DNA of 64,000 nt, taken from Kosakonia oryzendophytica. GTDB lineage: Bacteria > Pseudomonadota > Gammaproteobacteria > Enterobacterales > Enterobacteriaceae. Below the pieces are notes generated by a model. It saw only the letters and a list, made by a program, of their open reading frames with translations, ran no database searches and was not told the origin of the DNA. This document shows positions 50,343 to 59,978 of this stretch, piece after piece; the stretch's first letter is position 1, and each line of letters opens with the position of its first letter. The stretch covers positions 124,001 to 188,000 of the forward strand of contig NZ_FMAY01000006.1 in NCBI RefSeq assembly GCF_900094925.1, written 5' to 3'. The translations under genes and the position numbers were made by a program.

Positions 50343-50796
50343 AGTGTTACTCCTTCCATAAGTTGTCGATGACCATCGGGACAAAGCCCTGATGTGTGTG
50401 CACTGCGCCCGCATCCTGCGTATCACATAAGCGGGTAGCGCCCGGCCTTAAGGATCTCATTGTAGAAGATATTTCTACCTTATAACTCTCTTGCAGCACC
50501 GTCAATTAACCTGGATCACGATTCACTTAAGCCATATTTACAACCATATGCATTGATGATGATAACCTTGTGGCAAAAAAAGAATCCTTTCTCCTACACT
50601 ATTAATAAACCGTACGGAAAACAGACGGTGTCCCACAGTTGTCCCGGCATGGATGCACGGTCAATTGCGGGACACCGCCTGTGCTGTCGCCCCGTTCGGC
50701 GTTGATAACACTCTTCATTGTCTGACTTGGTTGAGTATCCAGGAGCGGTCGTTGCGAAGCGGGTCTTCGTGGGCGAATCGCCGGGGAGGGGATATG
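50343..50796. promoter_or_regulatory. uspA/uspB divergent intergenic region
   Basis: These 454 bases hold no convincing gene. They must contain the uspA promoter (sigma-70 in E. coli, growth-arrest controlled) and the RpoS-dependent uspB promoter. The stretch 50450-50620 is AT-rich. I assign no specific promoter boxes. Confidence 0.5.
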
Positions 50797-51132
50797 GTGA
50801 TCAGCACTGTTGCGCTGTTTTGGGCCTTGTGTGTCGTGTGTGTGGTTAACATGGTGCGTTATTACTCATCGTTGCGCGCACTGTTAGTGGTACTTCGAGG
50901 TTGTGACCCCTTACTCTATCAATATGTGGACGGCGGAGGCTTTTTCACTTCGCACGGTCAGCCGGGTAAACAGATGCGGTTGGTGTGGTACATCTACGCC
51001 CAGCGTTACCGCGATCATCATGACGAAGAGTTTATTCGCCGCTGCGAACGCGTACGCCGTCAGTTCATCCTGACCAGCGCGTTATGCGGGCTGGTAGTGG
51101 TGAGTTTGATTGCGCTGATGATTTGGCACTAA
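50797..51132 (+). CDS. uspB: Universal stress protein UspB
   Basis: Small inner-membrane protein of 111 residues with one helix at each end ([18 protein letters not shown] and [19 protein letters not shown]), required for ethanol resistance in stationary phase in E. coli. The start is GTG at 50797, giving the family N-terminus MISTVALFW, with GGAGG about 8 bases upstream; the ATG at 50794 would add one residue. E. coli uspB is RpoS-controlled. It is convergent with pitA across a shared terminator. Confidence 0.95.
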   Translation: MISTVALFWALCVVCVVNMVRYYSSLRALLVVLRGCDPLLYQYVDGGGFFTSHGQPGKQMRLVWYIYAQRYRDHHDEEFIRRCERVRRQFILTSALCGLVVVSLIALMIWH

Positions 51133-51213
51133 AGGCCGTGCTGTCGGGCGGCTATGCTTTCTCTGGCCTGCAGAAGCCGGATAAGTGACGGCGCATTGCC
51201 ATTCTTGAGCCAT

Positions 51214-51246
51214 AAAAAAACGGGCCAGTTTCCTGACCCGTTTTTG
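51214..51246. terminator. Bidirectional terminator between uspB and pitA
   Basis: AAAAACGGG (51216-51224) pairs with CCCGTTTTT (51237-51245), with an inner CAG/CTG stem. A- and U-runs flank both sides, so it can stop transcripts of uspB and of pitA. Confidence 0.9.
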
Positions 51247-51262
51247 TCCTGCATCTGATTTG

Positions 51263-52759
51263 TTAAATCAGATGCAGCGCAATCCAGTACAACCCGCCGG
51301 ACAGAATAATTGATGCTGGCAGAGTAAAGACCCAGGCCATCAGAATACTGGTGACGGTTTTGCGTTGCAGACCGCCGCCGTCGACAATCATTGTGCCGGC
51401 AACGGACGATGACAGCACATGCGTGGTGGAGACTGGCATCCCGGTATAACTCGCCAGACCGATAGAAACCGCTGCCGTCATCTGCGCGGACATCCCCTGC
51501 GCGTACGTCATGCCTTTTTTACCGATTTTCTCGCCGATCGTCGTTGCCACACGGCGCCAGCCAATCATCGTGCCCAGACCCAGTGCCAGCGCGACCGCCA
51601 TAATGATCCAGATTGGCGCGTACTCAATGGTGCTCAGCATGTCGCTTTTCAGTTTCTTCAGCAGGCGCTGGTCGTCAATACTGACTTCCGGCTGCTTCGC
51701 CACTTTATCCGTAATATCGGAGAGGCAGAGCATAATGCGACGCAACTGGCTGCGCTGTTCAACCGGCAGTTTGTCGTAGCTTTCAACATTCGTCAGCATC
51801 GACTTCGCACGGTCCAGCGCGATAATGGCGCGACCAGGATGACAGTGGAACTCACCGGGTTGTGTGGTCACTTCTTCCGGCGTTGGGATCAAGGGATCCA
51901 CACCCGTCGCTTTTTGCAGCAGCGCCGGGTGTTGCTGGAAATAGGATTCCACATTGTTTACGGCATCACGCGTACGGGTGATGTCATAACCGGATGCGTT
52001 CATATTCACCACAAAACCCGCAGGGGCGACGCCAATCAGCACCAGCATAATCAGGCCAATGCCTTTCTGACCATCGTTAGCGCCGTGGGAGAAGCTCACG
52101 CCAATGGCGGAGAGGATCAGCGCAATACGCGTCCAGAACGGCGGCTTTCTTTTGCCGTCGATTTTCTCGCGTTCAGCCGGGGTCATATGGATGCGCGCAC
52201 GTTTTTTGGTGCTGCTCCAGTAGCGGCGCAGTATAAACACCAGTCCACCTGCGAACACCAGGCCGACGATCGGGGAAACGATCAGCGACGCGAAGATATT
52301 CAGCACTTTCGGGATGTTTAATGCATCAACGACTGACGTGCCGGTCATCAATGCATTGGTTAACCCAATGCCGATAATCGCGCCAATCAAGGTGTGGGAG
52401 CTGGAAGCAGGCAGACCGAAATACCAGGTGCCCAGGTTCCAGATAATCGCGGCCAACAGCATGGAAAAGACCATTGCCAGACCGTGCGCAGAGCTGACAT
52501 TTAGCAGCAGATCGGTTGGCAGCATATGCACAATTGCATACGCGACGCTTAACCCGCCCAGCAAAACGCCGAAGAAGTTAAACACCGCTGCCATCACCAC
52601 CGCCAGCTGAGAGCGCATAGCGCGTGTATAAATCACGGTTGCCACGGCGTTTGCTGTGTCGTGGAAGCCGTTAATCGCTTCGTAAAACAGAACAAAAACC
52701 AGAGCAAGCAAGAGTAACAGCCCGGTATGAAGATCCAGGCCGGCAAACAAATGTAACAT
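51263..52759 (-). CDS. pitA: Low-affinity metal-phosphate/proton symporter PitA
   Basis: Inner-membrane PiT-family transporter that takes up phosphate as neutral metal-phosphate complexes with protons. The 498 residues include both duplicated signatures, [18 protein letters not shown] near the N-terminus and [15 protein letters not shown] near the middle, flanking helical bundles and a large cytoplasmic loop. Length is one residue from E. coli PitA. It is divergent from yhiN and ends at the terminator shared with uspB. Confidence 0.97.
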   Translation of the reverse strand: MLHLFAGLDLHTGLLLLLALVFVLFYEAINGFHDTANAVATVIYTRAMRSQLAVVMAAVFNFFGVLLGGLSVAYAIVHMLPTDLLLNVSSAHGLAMVFSMLLAAIIWNLGTWYFGLPASSSHTLIGAIIGIGLTNALMTGTSVVDALNIPKVLNIFASLIVSPIVGLVFAGGLVFILRRYWSSTKKRARIHMTPAEREKIDGKRKPPFWTRIALILSAIGVSFSHGANDGQKGIGLIMLVLIGVAPAGFVVNMNASGYDITRTRDAVNNVESYFQQHPALLQKATGVDPLIPTPEEVTTQPGEFHCHPGRAIIALDRAKSMLTNVESYDKLPVEQRSQLRRIMLCLSDITDKVAKQPEVSIDDQRLLKKLKSDMLSTIEYAPIWIIMAVALALGLGTMIGWRRVATTIGEKIGKKGMTYAQGMSAQMTAAVSIGLASYTGMPVSTTHVLSSSVAGTMIVDGGGLQRKTVTSILMAWVFTLPASIILSGGLYWIALHLI

Positions 52760-52987
52760 AAGCCGTTACGCCATTTTGAGGACATGAACGCGGCGCATTA
52801 TCAGGGACATTGCCAGTGCGGGCAAAGTGAAATATGTATTTTTTTTGACATTATTTCTTACAAAGCCCTTAAATCTTTAAAATATCTTATATTTTTCAAC
52901 GTCATCATCTTGCTGTGCGTATTCGCGCTGGTGCGACCAGCACGATCTCTTTACAATCCGCCACGATCTTTAAATGAGGAAACGGGT

Positions 52988-54187
52988 GTGGAAAGGTTTG
53001 ATGCCATTGTTATCGGCGCCGGTGCGGCGGGAATGTTCTGTGCGGCTCTGGCAGGGCAGGCGGGCTGCCGCGTGTTGCTACTGGATAACGGCAAAAAACC
53101 GGGCCGTAAGATCCTGATGTCCGGCGGCGGACGCTGCAACTTTACCAACCTTTATGTGGAGCCCGCGGCCTATTTGAGTCAGAACCCGCATTTTTGCAAA
53201 TCTGCGCTGGCGCGCTATACCCAGTGGGATTTTATCGACCTGGTGGGCAAGCACGGTATTGCCTGGCATGAGAAGACGCTCGGGCAGTTGTTCTGCGACG
53301 ACTCTGCGCAGCAGATTGTCGATATGCTGGTCGCTGAGTGTGAGAAAGGCAACGTCACGCTTCGCCTGCGCAGTGAAGTGTTGAGCGTGGAGCGCAACGA
53401 GGAGGGTTATACGCTGCAACTGAATGGTGCGAGCGTACAGGCGGCGAAACTGGTTATCGCGTCCGGTGGTTTATCGATGCCAGGGCTGGGCGCGTCGCCG
53501 TTTGGTTATAAAGTTGCCGAACAGTTCGGCTTAAAGGTGTTACCTACCCGTGCGGGCCTGGTGCCGTTTACCCTGCACAAACCCCTCCTTGAGCAGTTGC
53601 AGACGCTTTCTGGCGTATCAGTGCCGTCCGTGATCACTGCCGAAGACGGGACGGTTTTTCGCGAAAACCTGCTGTTTACGCACCGCGGCCTGTCAGGTCC
53701 GGCGATCCTGCAAATTTCCAGCTACTGGCAACCGGGTGAGTTCGTCAGCATTAATCTGCTGCCGGAGTGCGAGCTGGCAAGCTTCCTCGATCAGCAACGC
53801 GATGTGCACCCGAATCAAAGCCTGAAAAATACCCTCGCCATGCAGTTGCCGAAACGGTTAGTGGAATGCCTGCAACAGCTGGGGCAGATCCCGGATGTGA
53901 CGTTAAAGCAGCTTAATGCCCGCGAGCAGACAACGCTGGTCGATACGCTTACCTGCTGGCGCGTACAGCCAAACGGCACCGAAGGTTACCGCACGGCGGA
54001 AGTGACGCTGGGCGGGGTGGACACCAACGAACTGTCGTCACGTACCATGGAAGCCCGCAATGTACCGGGGCTTTATTTTATTGGCGAAGTCATGGATGTT
54101 ACCGGCTGGCTGGGCGGTTATAACTTCCAGTGGGCGTGGTCCAGCGCAGCGGCATGCGCACAGGCACTGGCGGCTGTTGAAGGATAA
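52988..54187 (+). CDS. yhiN: HI0933-family flavoprotein YhiN
   Basis: Predicted NAD(P)/FAD-binding oxidoreductase of 399 residues. The dinucleotide motif is IGAGAAGMFCAALAG close to the start, followed by PGRKILMSGGGRCNFTN, the HI0933 family hallmark; the C-terminus has VMDVTGWLGGYNFQWAW. The start is GTG at 52988 (MERFDAIVIG), with GAGGA 7 bases upstream, matching E. coli; the frame open to 52784 is upstream DNA. The reaction is unknown. It marks the right end of the conserved backbone. Confidence 0.93.
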   Translation: MERFDAIVIGAGAAGMFCAALAGQAGCRVLLLDNGKKPGRKILMSGGGRCNFTNLYVEPAAYLSQNPHFCKSALARYTQWDFIDLVGKHGIAWHEKTLGQLFCDDSAQQIVDMLVAECEKGNVTLRLRSEVLSVERNEEGYTLQLNGASVQAAKLVIASGGLSMPGLGASPFGYKVAEQFGLKVLPTRAGLVPFTLHKPLLEQLQTLSGVSVPSVITAEDGTVFRENLLFTHRGLSGPAILQISSYWQPGEFVSINLLPECELASFLDQQRDVHPNQSLKNTLAMQLPKRLVECLQQLGQIPDVTLKQLNAREQTTLVDTLTCWRVQPNGTEGYRTAEVTLGGVDTNELSSRTMEARNVPGLYFIGEVMDVTGWLGGYNFQWAWSSAAACAQALAAVEG

Positions 54188-54196
54188 AAAAGCAGA

Positions 54197-54232
54197 CTCT
54201 TCTCTGAGGTGTTAAACACGCTCAGAGAAGAG
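54197..54232 (-). terminator. Terminator of the DUF1796 gene
   Basis: A perfect 12-bp inverted repeat, CTCTTCTCTGAG (54197-54208) and CTCAGAGAAGAG (54221-54232), has a 12-base loop. On the minus strand it is followed by TCTGC and TTTTTT, so it ends the gene at 54242-55069. Being 9 bases from the yhiN stop, it may serve that gene too. Confidence 0.82.
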
Positions 54233-54241
54233 CCAGGCGGC

Positions 54242-55069
54242 TTATACTGTGCCTGCCGGGACAAGGGGGCTGCCAGGGTAAGGTTTATCTGCACTCAGAT
54301 TGTATTTATCAACCGTGTCGAACATTTCTGCGAACAGGCCATCATCTTTTTTGGCCCAGAACGTTTCCAGATCATCCCCTCCCCATATCTCATGGGTATG
54401 GCAGGTAAATTCGAGGAGCCCTGTATCGTGCGGTGTGAAATCGATACGCTTCGTCTCGTTCTCGGCGATGATATGTTGATAAAAAAGCACCATTTTGCAA
54501 TCGCGGCCTTGCGTGTTGTAGAAGGTAAGAAATTCATTTAAATGCGCCCGTAAAAGAGCAAGATCTGAGTTCTCTGTTATTCTGTGATGATAAAGAAAAA
54601 CAAAGTTTTTATTCCCACGGTATTGTAACTGACGGCTGATTCGTCGTTGGAAAGCGCGGTTATCCTCTTTAATTCTGAGCGGGTCATGATGTGTGAATTC
54701 AAACCCCAACATATGTCTTTCGCTGTATTGGCCCACACAGTTTTTATAAAACGTCGAGCGCACTACAGAATGCTGACCATCGGGAAAATGTTGCAGATGC
54801 TCTTTCTTCAGCAGATTTCGGTAATTATCTTTTTCCATCTGAATAATATATTCTATATTTGATCGTCCGGAGGAAAAAACAGAGCTGAATGATTTTCTGT
54901 TATGTCGCCGGAGAATATCGTCAGGAAGGCAATTTTCACCCAATGAAATCCAACTTACTTCCGAACTAAAACTATTTCGATATTTCCATTTCTTATGCAG
55001 GTTGGTAATTGTCCGTTTCAGCGATTTAAGGTGATCTCTCACACAGTGTTCAATGGCTTCGCCTTTCAT
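54242..55069 (-). CDS. DUF1796-type putative papain-like cysteine peptidase
   Basis: A 275-residue protein with the pattern I associate with DUF1796: a SLGENC segment (candidate nucleophile Cys47 with this start), then VFSSGRSNIEYII, and an EFTHHDP block (candidate His127/His128) before a run resembling FQRRISRQL. DUF1796 is annotated as a putative papain-like cysteine peptidase; activity has not been shown to my knowledge. ATG 55069 is preferred because AGGTG lies 6 bases upstream; the frame also opens at 55243. The gene is AT-richer than its neighbours, has its own terminator, has no obvious signal peptide, and sits at the backbone/accessory boundary near a T6SS module. A role is not assigned. 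Confidence 0.6.
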   Translation of the reverse strand: MKGEAIEHCVRDHLKSLKRTITNLHKKWKYRNSFSSEVSWISLGENCLPDDILRRHNRKSFSSVFSSGRSNIEYIIQMEKDNYRNLLKKEHLQHFPDGQHSVVRSTFYKNCVGQYSERHMLGFEFTHHDPLRIKEDNRAFQRRISRQLQYRGNKNFVFLYHHRITENSDLALLRAHLNEFLTFYNTQGRDCKMVLFYQHIIAENETKRIDFTPHDTGLLEFTCHTHEIWGGDDLETFWAKKDDGLFAEMFDTVDKYNLSADKPYPGSPLVPAGTV

Positions 55070-55648
55070 TAAGGGCACCTCATGTTGTATTACACCATTC
55101 CAAATGACGTGACGGAGAACCTCATCACGCCTGAGTTTTTGTTGTTTTATTCCCCCGTATTCGTACAGGTATGTCGCGCGAATAGAGGTTGTTAATGTGG
55201 TTTTCTCTGCACAACAGGCTCGAAGCCTGCAAAACATGGCCATAAAAGAAATACATCCCCTTAAGAAAGGGGTTTATGCGCGTCGCAGCGTTCTGATTGC
55301 CCAAAAATAGAGGCTTCTCAACAAATAACGACGTCGCGCTATGACCGCGAGAGTGTATTTATTGGCATCGTTTTGGCAGATATGGCTTTCCTGAAGAGGC
55401 ATGTTTGCTCGCTTAGCGGCAAACTTTTCAGGTGAATAACGGTCTCTGTGGATATATCGCTTATGTCCGGGACGGTGTTTTCTCTTCGGACAAACCTCAG
55501 CATAAAATTGTAAGAATGCTGTCGACAAAAAAGCGATCTGATACAGTGACTCATTGCTCGTTACATATTTTACGCTTTGTAATGGATTTACCCCTCATCA
55601 GGAAAATCCCAAAATGTTCTGAGTGGGGCGGTTTGCGAGGAAATACAT
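55070..55648. other. Long non-coding spacer in accessory DNA
   Basis: About 580 bases separate the DUF1796 gene from the 3' end of the histidine phosphatase gene. Several frames of 70 to 85 codons exist on both strands (for example 55274-55528 minus and 55432-55683 plus), but none has a clear family, consistent ribosome site or codon pattern. A short CCCCTT/AAGGGG hairpin is at 55257-55272. It may be decayed sequence left by insertion or deletion. Confidence 0.4.
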
Positions 55649-56269
55649 TTATTTATGGAGGGTCAGGGTGCGTAAATGCGTAGCGATCCCCCAGCGGAGC
55701 GTAATACATTGACCTTCCGTCATTTCGAAAACGGAATAGCTTGCGTTTGGCTGAGCATAACGGGAGAAATTATCGATATTCCCTTCCTTAAGCAGAGCAA
55801 GAACGCCCTGGCTGACCTGCCCGTGCGTAACAATACAGAGCGTCTGGTGCGCCGCTGTCTGTTGTTGCTGCTGTATAAAATCGATAATGCGTTGGGAAGC
55901 ATGCGCCAGAGACTCGCCGCCGGGTGGGCAAAACGCGGCGTCTTTTGCAAATAACGCCTCTGCCTCATAGGGATATTCGTCACGCAATTGCGCTGATGGC
56001 ATCCCTTCGTAGTGGCCGAATGCCTGCTCTTTCAATGCCGTGTGTGCCACCAGTGGGCAGTCGAAATGTCCCGCCAATGCTTGTCCCATCTGCCATGCAC
56101 GGCCCAGAGGGGATGCATAAACACACGCAATGGGATAAGAGGCTAACGCTGCCAGTAATGCCGCCGTTTCCTGCGCGCCGCGTACCGTCAGGGGACTATC
56201 CTTGTGTCCCTGAATAATACCGCGTTGGTTCCATTCTGTTTCAGCGTGGCGTACCAGTAGCACTTTCAT
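55649..56269 (-). CDS. Histidine phosphatase family protein (GpmB/CobC-like)
   Basis: A 206-residue branch-1 histidine phosphatase. The catalytic RHG-type motif is LVRHAETEWNQRG, with the phosphoryl-accepting His8. YASPLGRAWQMGQAL supplies the second arginine, and the distal His lies in LCIVTHGQV. The family includes cofactor-dependent phosphoglycerate mutase-like phosphatases such as GpmB and the cobalamin phosphatase CobC; the substrate is not decidable. No cobalamin genes are nearby. It lies 140 bases downstream of the GNAT gene on the same strand. Confidence 0.87.
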   Translation of the reverse strand: MKVLLVRHAETEWNQRGIIQGHKDSPLTVRGAQETAALLAALASYPIACVYASPLGRAWQMGQALAGHFDCPLVAHTALKEQAFGHYEGMPSAQLRDEYPYEAEALFAKDAAFCPPGGESLAHASQRIIDFIQQQQQTAAHQTLCIVTHGQVSQGVLALLKEGNIDNFSRYAQPNASYSVFEMTEGQCITLRWGIATHLRTLTLHK

Positions 56270-56409
56270 TGTGAGGTATTGTTCCAGTAATCGGGCGGGG
56301 TATGACTTACCGTTGCGTGGAGGGTTCAGCCAGTGATTGCATCAACAGCCATGCGCTGATAGAGAGAAACCAACGCATGGCAACGATGATATTCAAATGA
56401 CATTTACAT

Positions 56410-57114
56410 TTAATAGCGACGCAAGGCACTTAATTTCTGTAACTGATGACCGAGACCGTCAAAGTTCTCTTCCCGCAGCCAGGCGGTGATCATTGAAGCG
56501 ATCCCTGGCCACTCTTTTCGGGTGATAGAAAAAACGGCGATATCCGTCGAATGCCCTTTGCGGACTTTTTTATCCCGCAATACACCTTCTTTGACAAAGC
56601 CGATCCTCTCCGCCGAGCGGGTACCCTCAGCGTTATAGATACTGGTGCGCCATTCGCATCTGCGATACTTCAGGTTGTCGAAAAAGTAAGCAAGAATAAG
56701 ATAAAGTGATTCAGTACTGGAACGTGTGCGTTTCATTAATGGCGTCCAGTTAATTTCGGATATATCGAAAGAGCCATTGTCCGGATCCACTTTACCGATA
56801 TAAAAGATGCCTTTTACTTGATCGTCTTTTTGATCCTGCACCGAAAAATAATATCTTTCTTTATGTGCAATTAACTCTCTTAACCAGGCATAACAAGCAG
56901 CTTTATCTTTCGGTCTGTCTCCTTCAAGGTAGGTCCAGTCCCGTTCATCTTCGATGCTGTGCCATTCAGGAAACAAATCTTCAGCATGGTCGATGGCTAA
57001 GGGTATGACGTTGCAGTAAAGCCCGCGAAGGCTGACTTTTTCCGGCATTTCCCGGGTTGTCCACTCGGGCAATTCCGGGCCAATTCTTTGCCCAAACTGG
57101 TTATAACTTTCCAT
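56410..57114 (-). CDS. GNAT-family acetyltransferase (RimL-like)
   Basis: A 234-residue protein of the Acetyltransf_3/RimJ-RimL type. The N-terminal 25 residues carry FGQRIGPELPEW, common in RimL-like enzymes, followed by the GNAT fold with a YFFDNLKYRRCEWRTSIYN strand and NAEGTRSAERIGFVKEGVL as the C-terminal motif. ATG 57114 has GGAGG 5 bases upstream and is preferred over 57126. The substrate is unknown. It is divergent from vgrG across a 520-base spacer. Confidence 0.85.
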   Translation of the reverse strand: MESYNQFGQRIGPELPEWTTREMPEKVSLRGLYCNVIPLAIDHAEDLFPEWHSIEDERDWTYLEGDRPKDKAACYAWLRELIAHKERYYFSVQDQKDDQVKGIFYIGKVDPDNGSFDISEINWTPLMKRTRSSTESLYLILAYFFDNLKYRRCEWRTSIYNAEGTRSAERIGFVKEGVLRDKKVRKGHSTDIAVFSITRKEWPGIASMITAWLREENFDGLGHQLQKLSALRRY

Positions 57115-57634
57115 GACTCCCTCCATAAATGACCAGTTTAATTTCGCTTAAACGTAATTAAATGGTTATTAACTATCAGTAGGGCTTATGCGATGGATAT
57201 ATAAAAAGAACGTGCATATAGCCAGGGTAATAATAAATGTGAAAACGTATAAAAAACTTATACTGCCTTTCAGCCGTGCCGTCTAATATTTGCGATGAAA
57301 TTGCGATAATACTCGCGAAACAATGCGTCAGGACGCAGAATCGGGGTTTTGGCATCTTACTGACCCTATCCAAAACACGCCTTTTTGCGGGTTAAAATTT
57401 ATCTTATGTTGCCGTTTTGATTATTCATTGTGCTTAACCCACTAAAAACGTGAATTTTTTTCAGGTTTACCACCCTGGATTAGGATTATTCCTGGCATTT
57501 ATTTAGCGGAGAAAACAGACAATAATGATCTTTTGATTTACGGATTTCGTGCGGTAGCTTTACCCGGATATCGCAACATTAAACTCAAGAACGGAGCCCG
57601 GAGCGGCATCCGTCTTTATGTCAGGATTCGATTT
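57115..57634. other. Non-coding region upstream of vgrG
   Basis: No gene is seen in these 520 bases. The region is AT-rich at 57120-57260 and 57390-57500. It should hold the promoters of the divergent GNAT gene and of vgrG. TCAGGA lies 8-13 bases before the vgrG ATG as its ribosome site. The frame that extends vgrG upstream to 57533 has no matching VgrG residues. Confidence 0.5.
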
Positions 57635-59557
57635 ATGAGTAATCGTATTGCTGTTCAGTTACCTGTCGAAGGACTGATTTTCTGGAAACTTTCTGGTCGG
57701 GAAGCGTTATCCGAGTCATTTGCTTTTAACCTGCAATTGCTTGGCACCGATGCGCGAATGGATCGCAGCACACTGCTCGGCAAACCGGTTACCGTCACCA
57801 TTCCTACACAGGGCCTGACTGGCCCCCGCTATCTTAATGGCAAAATTACCCGTGTGGCGGTGAGTGCCGTTGAACTAAGTGGTACGCGTTATGCGGTTTA
57901 TCAGCTTACTGTTGAACCTGATCTCTGGCCGATGAAGCGCGACCGCAACCTGCGCATTTTCCAGGAACAAACGGTACCGCAGATCGTCAAAACGTTGCTT
58001 GGCGAGTATCAGGTCAATATTGAAGACAAGCTGAGCGGCAGTTACCGCACCTGGGAATACTGCGTGCAGTACCAGGAGAGCAGTTTTGATTTCATCAGCC
58101 GTCTGATGGAGCTTGAAGGAATTACCTATCACTTCCGCCACGAGGCGGACAAACATACGCTGGTGTTGACGGATGCCGCGACCCAGCATCAACCGTTCAG
58201 CGGTTACGAATCCATTCCTTACCATCAGACCCCGTCCGGCGGCAGCACCGACGAAGAGGGTATCAGTCAGTGGGCGCTGGAAGACAGCGTCACGCCGGGA
58301 TTGTACAGCCTGGACGATTACGATTTCCGTAAGCCGAACGCCTGGCTTTTCCAGGCGCGGCAAAACCCCAATTCGCCGTCTCCTGGTGCCATTGATGTCT
58401 ATGACTGGCCTGGCCGTTTTGTTGAACACGGGCATGGTGAGTTTTACGCCCGCATTCGTCAGGAGCGTTGGCAGGTTGAGCACCAGCAGATCGAAGGCAC
58501 CGCAACGGCGATCGGTATTGCGCCGGGCAGTACATTCCAGTTGACCAATGCCGCGTTTTTTAACGACAACGGCGAGTACCTGGTCACCGCTGCCTGGTAC
58601 AACTTTGAAGAGAATCGCTATGCCAGCGGCGCGGACAGCGAAACTATCCACCGTATCGATTTTAGCGTGATCCCCTCTTCGGTCGTTTTCCGCCCACCGC
58701 AGCAAACCGCATGGCCGCGCACTTATGGTCCGCAGACGGCAAAAGTGGTCGGTCCGCAGGGCGAGAGCATCTGGACTGACCGCTATGGTCGGGTAAAAGT
58801 GAAGTTTCATTGGGACAGACTGGCAAAAGGTGATGACACCAGCTCCTGTTGGGTGCGCGTCTCCAGTGCATGGGCCGGGCAGGGCTTCGGTGGCGTGCAG
58901 ATTCCACGTGTGGGCGATGAAGTGGTGATCGACTTTATCAACGGCGATCCGGACAGGCCCATTATCACCGGGCGCGTATATAACGAAGCCAGTATGCCGC
59001 CGTGGGCACTACCGGCCGCCGCCACGCAGATGGGGTTCCTCAGCCGTTCGAAAGATGGCTCCGTTGACAACGCCAACGCCCTGCGTTTTGAAGATAAGGC
59101 GGGTGAAGAGCAGGTGTGGATCCAGGCCGAACGCAATATGGATACTCACGTTAAAAACGATGAGACCCACAGCGTTGGCGGCTCACGGACGGTCAGCGTT
59201 GCGCAGGATTACACCGGTTCGGTGGCGGGCTCGCACACCCAGGCGACGCAGTTTGCACACGGGGAACTGGTGGGCGGCGGGTTTACACAGAAAGTCCAGG
59301 GCGGGTTGCTACAGGCCTCGGACACCAGCATCACATTAGTCAGCGGCTATTCGTCGCTCACGCTGAACGCCAACGGTACGGTGGAGCTCAAGTGCAATGA
59401 CTTTCTTATCGAAGCGGGCGGACACGGCGTGATTAACACCGGCGGTCTGCTGGATCTGAATCTCTCTGAAGCCAAGCCCGCAACCCAGGCGTCGCCCACG
59501 CCGTCAGAAATCCAGGCTGCCGTGAAACAAGCATTTAATCAAGGGACGGATAAATAA
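57635..59557 (+). CDS. vgrG: Type VI secretion spike protein VgrG (TssI)
   Basis: A 640-residue VgrG, the trimeric spike at the tip of the T6SS tube. The N-terminal gp27-like part includes LPVEGLIFWKLSGREALSES and REFQ-type segments. The gp5 OB-fold follows with WPRTYGPQTAKVVGP, YGRVKVKFHWDR, CWVRVSSAWAGQGFGG and GDEVVIDFINGDPDRPIITG. The C-terminus is the beta-helix needle, with repeats such as HVKNDETHSVGGSRTV. There is no extra C-terminal effector domain. ATG 57635 (MSNRIAVQLPVEG) is chosen over the frame opening at 57533. It is the first gene of a vgrG-chaperone-rhs unit; no T6SS baseplate or sheath genes are in the window. Confidence 0.95.
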   Translation: MSNRIAVQLPVEGLIFWKLSGREALSESFAFNLQLLGTDARMDRSTLLGKPVTVTIPTQGLTGPRYLNGKITRVAVSAVELSGTRYAVYQLTVEPDLWPMKRDRNLRIFQEQTVPQIVKTLLGEYQVNIEDKLSGSYRTWEYCVQYQESSFDFISRLMELEGITYHFRHEADKHTLVLTDAATQHQPFSGYESIPYHQTPSGGSTDEEGISQWALEDSVTPGLYSLDDYDFRKPNAWLFQARQNPNSPSPGAIDVYDWPGRFVEHGHGEFYARIRQERWQVEHQQIEGTATAIGIAPGSTFQLTNAAFFNDNGEYLVTAAWYNFEENRYASGADSETIHRIDFSVIPSSVVFRPPQQTAWPRTYGPQTAKVVGPQGESIWTDRYGRVKVKFHWDRLAKGDDTSSCWVRVSSAWAGQGFGGVQIPRVGDEVVIDFINGDPDRPIITGRVYNEASMPPWALPAAATQMGFLSRSKDGSVDNANALRFEDKAGEEQVWIQAERNMDTHVKNDETHSVGGSRTVSVAQDYTGSVAGSHTQATQFAHGELVGGGFTQKVQGGLLQASDTSITLVSGYSSLTLNANGTVELKCNDFLIEAGGHGVINTGGLLDLNLSEAKPATQASPTPSEIQAAVKQAFNQGTDK

Positions 59558-59976
59558 TGACGACAACGCAGTTTGCACTGTCCGAAGGTGAGCTTAATCT
59601 GCCGGGTGCGTACCAGGATCGCAGTATTAACTTATTGAAATTCAGCGAGTATGACGCAACGCTGGCGATCACCCGGGCATGGGATATTCAGCCTGGTGCA
59701 GAAGAAACATTCATTAAGCAGCAGCTGGCGAAAGTGCAGCGCAGCATGAAAAAGGTCACGATGGGCGAAGTGGAAGACAGCACCATCGCTGGTCAGCCTG
59801 CGCGCGAGGTGGCGCTGCGTTTCTTAAACCAGAGCACGATGGTGTATGAAAAACTCGCGATCACCCGCGTAGAAGACCATCTGCTGGTGCTGACGCTCAG
59901 CCGTACTGCGCCTTTCGATGCCGATGCTGATGCATTCTGGGCGTCTATCAGAACGGGTTTACAGCTGAGGGCGTAA
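59557..59976 (+). CDS. DUF1795/DcrB-like T6SS effector chaperone (Eag family)
   Basis: A 139-residue protein of the DUF1795/DcrB-related family. Members next to rhs or prePAAR effectors are Eag chaperones, which hold the effector transmembrane helices in the cytosol and help load the effector on VgrG. The sequence begins TTTQFALSEGELNLPGAYQD and includes QPGAEETFIKQQLAKVQRSM and REVALRFLNQS. There is no signal peptide or lipobox, unlike DcrB itself. It overlaps the vgrG stop by one base and precedes an rhs gene with a prePAAR motif by 2 bases, which strongly supports the chaperone role. Confidence 0.88.
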   Translation: MTTTQFALSEGELNLPGAYQDRSINLLKFSEYDATLAITRAWDIQPGAEETFIKQQLAKVQRSMKKVTMGEVEDSTIAGQPAREVALRFLNQSTMVYEKLAITRVEDHLLVLTLSRTAPFDADADAFWASIRTGLQLRA

Positions 59977-59978
59977 GG

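Noticed and set aside
55274-55528. 84-codon minus-strand frame in the accessory spacer
   Set aside because: Basic, unrecognisable sequence without ribosome site; overlaps another equally weak frame, so no choice can be supported.
55432-55683. 83-codon plus-strand frame in the accessory spacer
   Set aside because: Overlaps the 3' end of the convergent histidine phosphatase gene and shows no family features.
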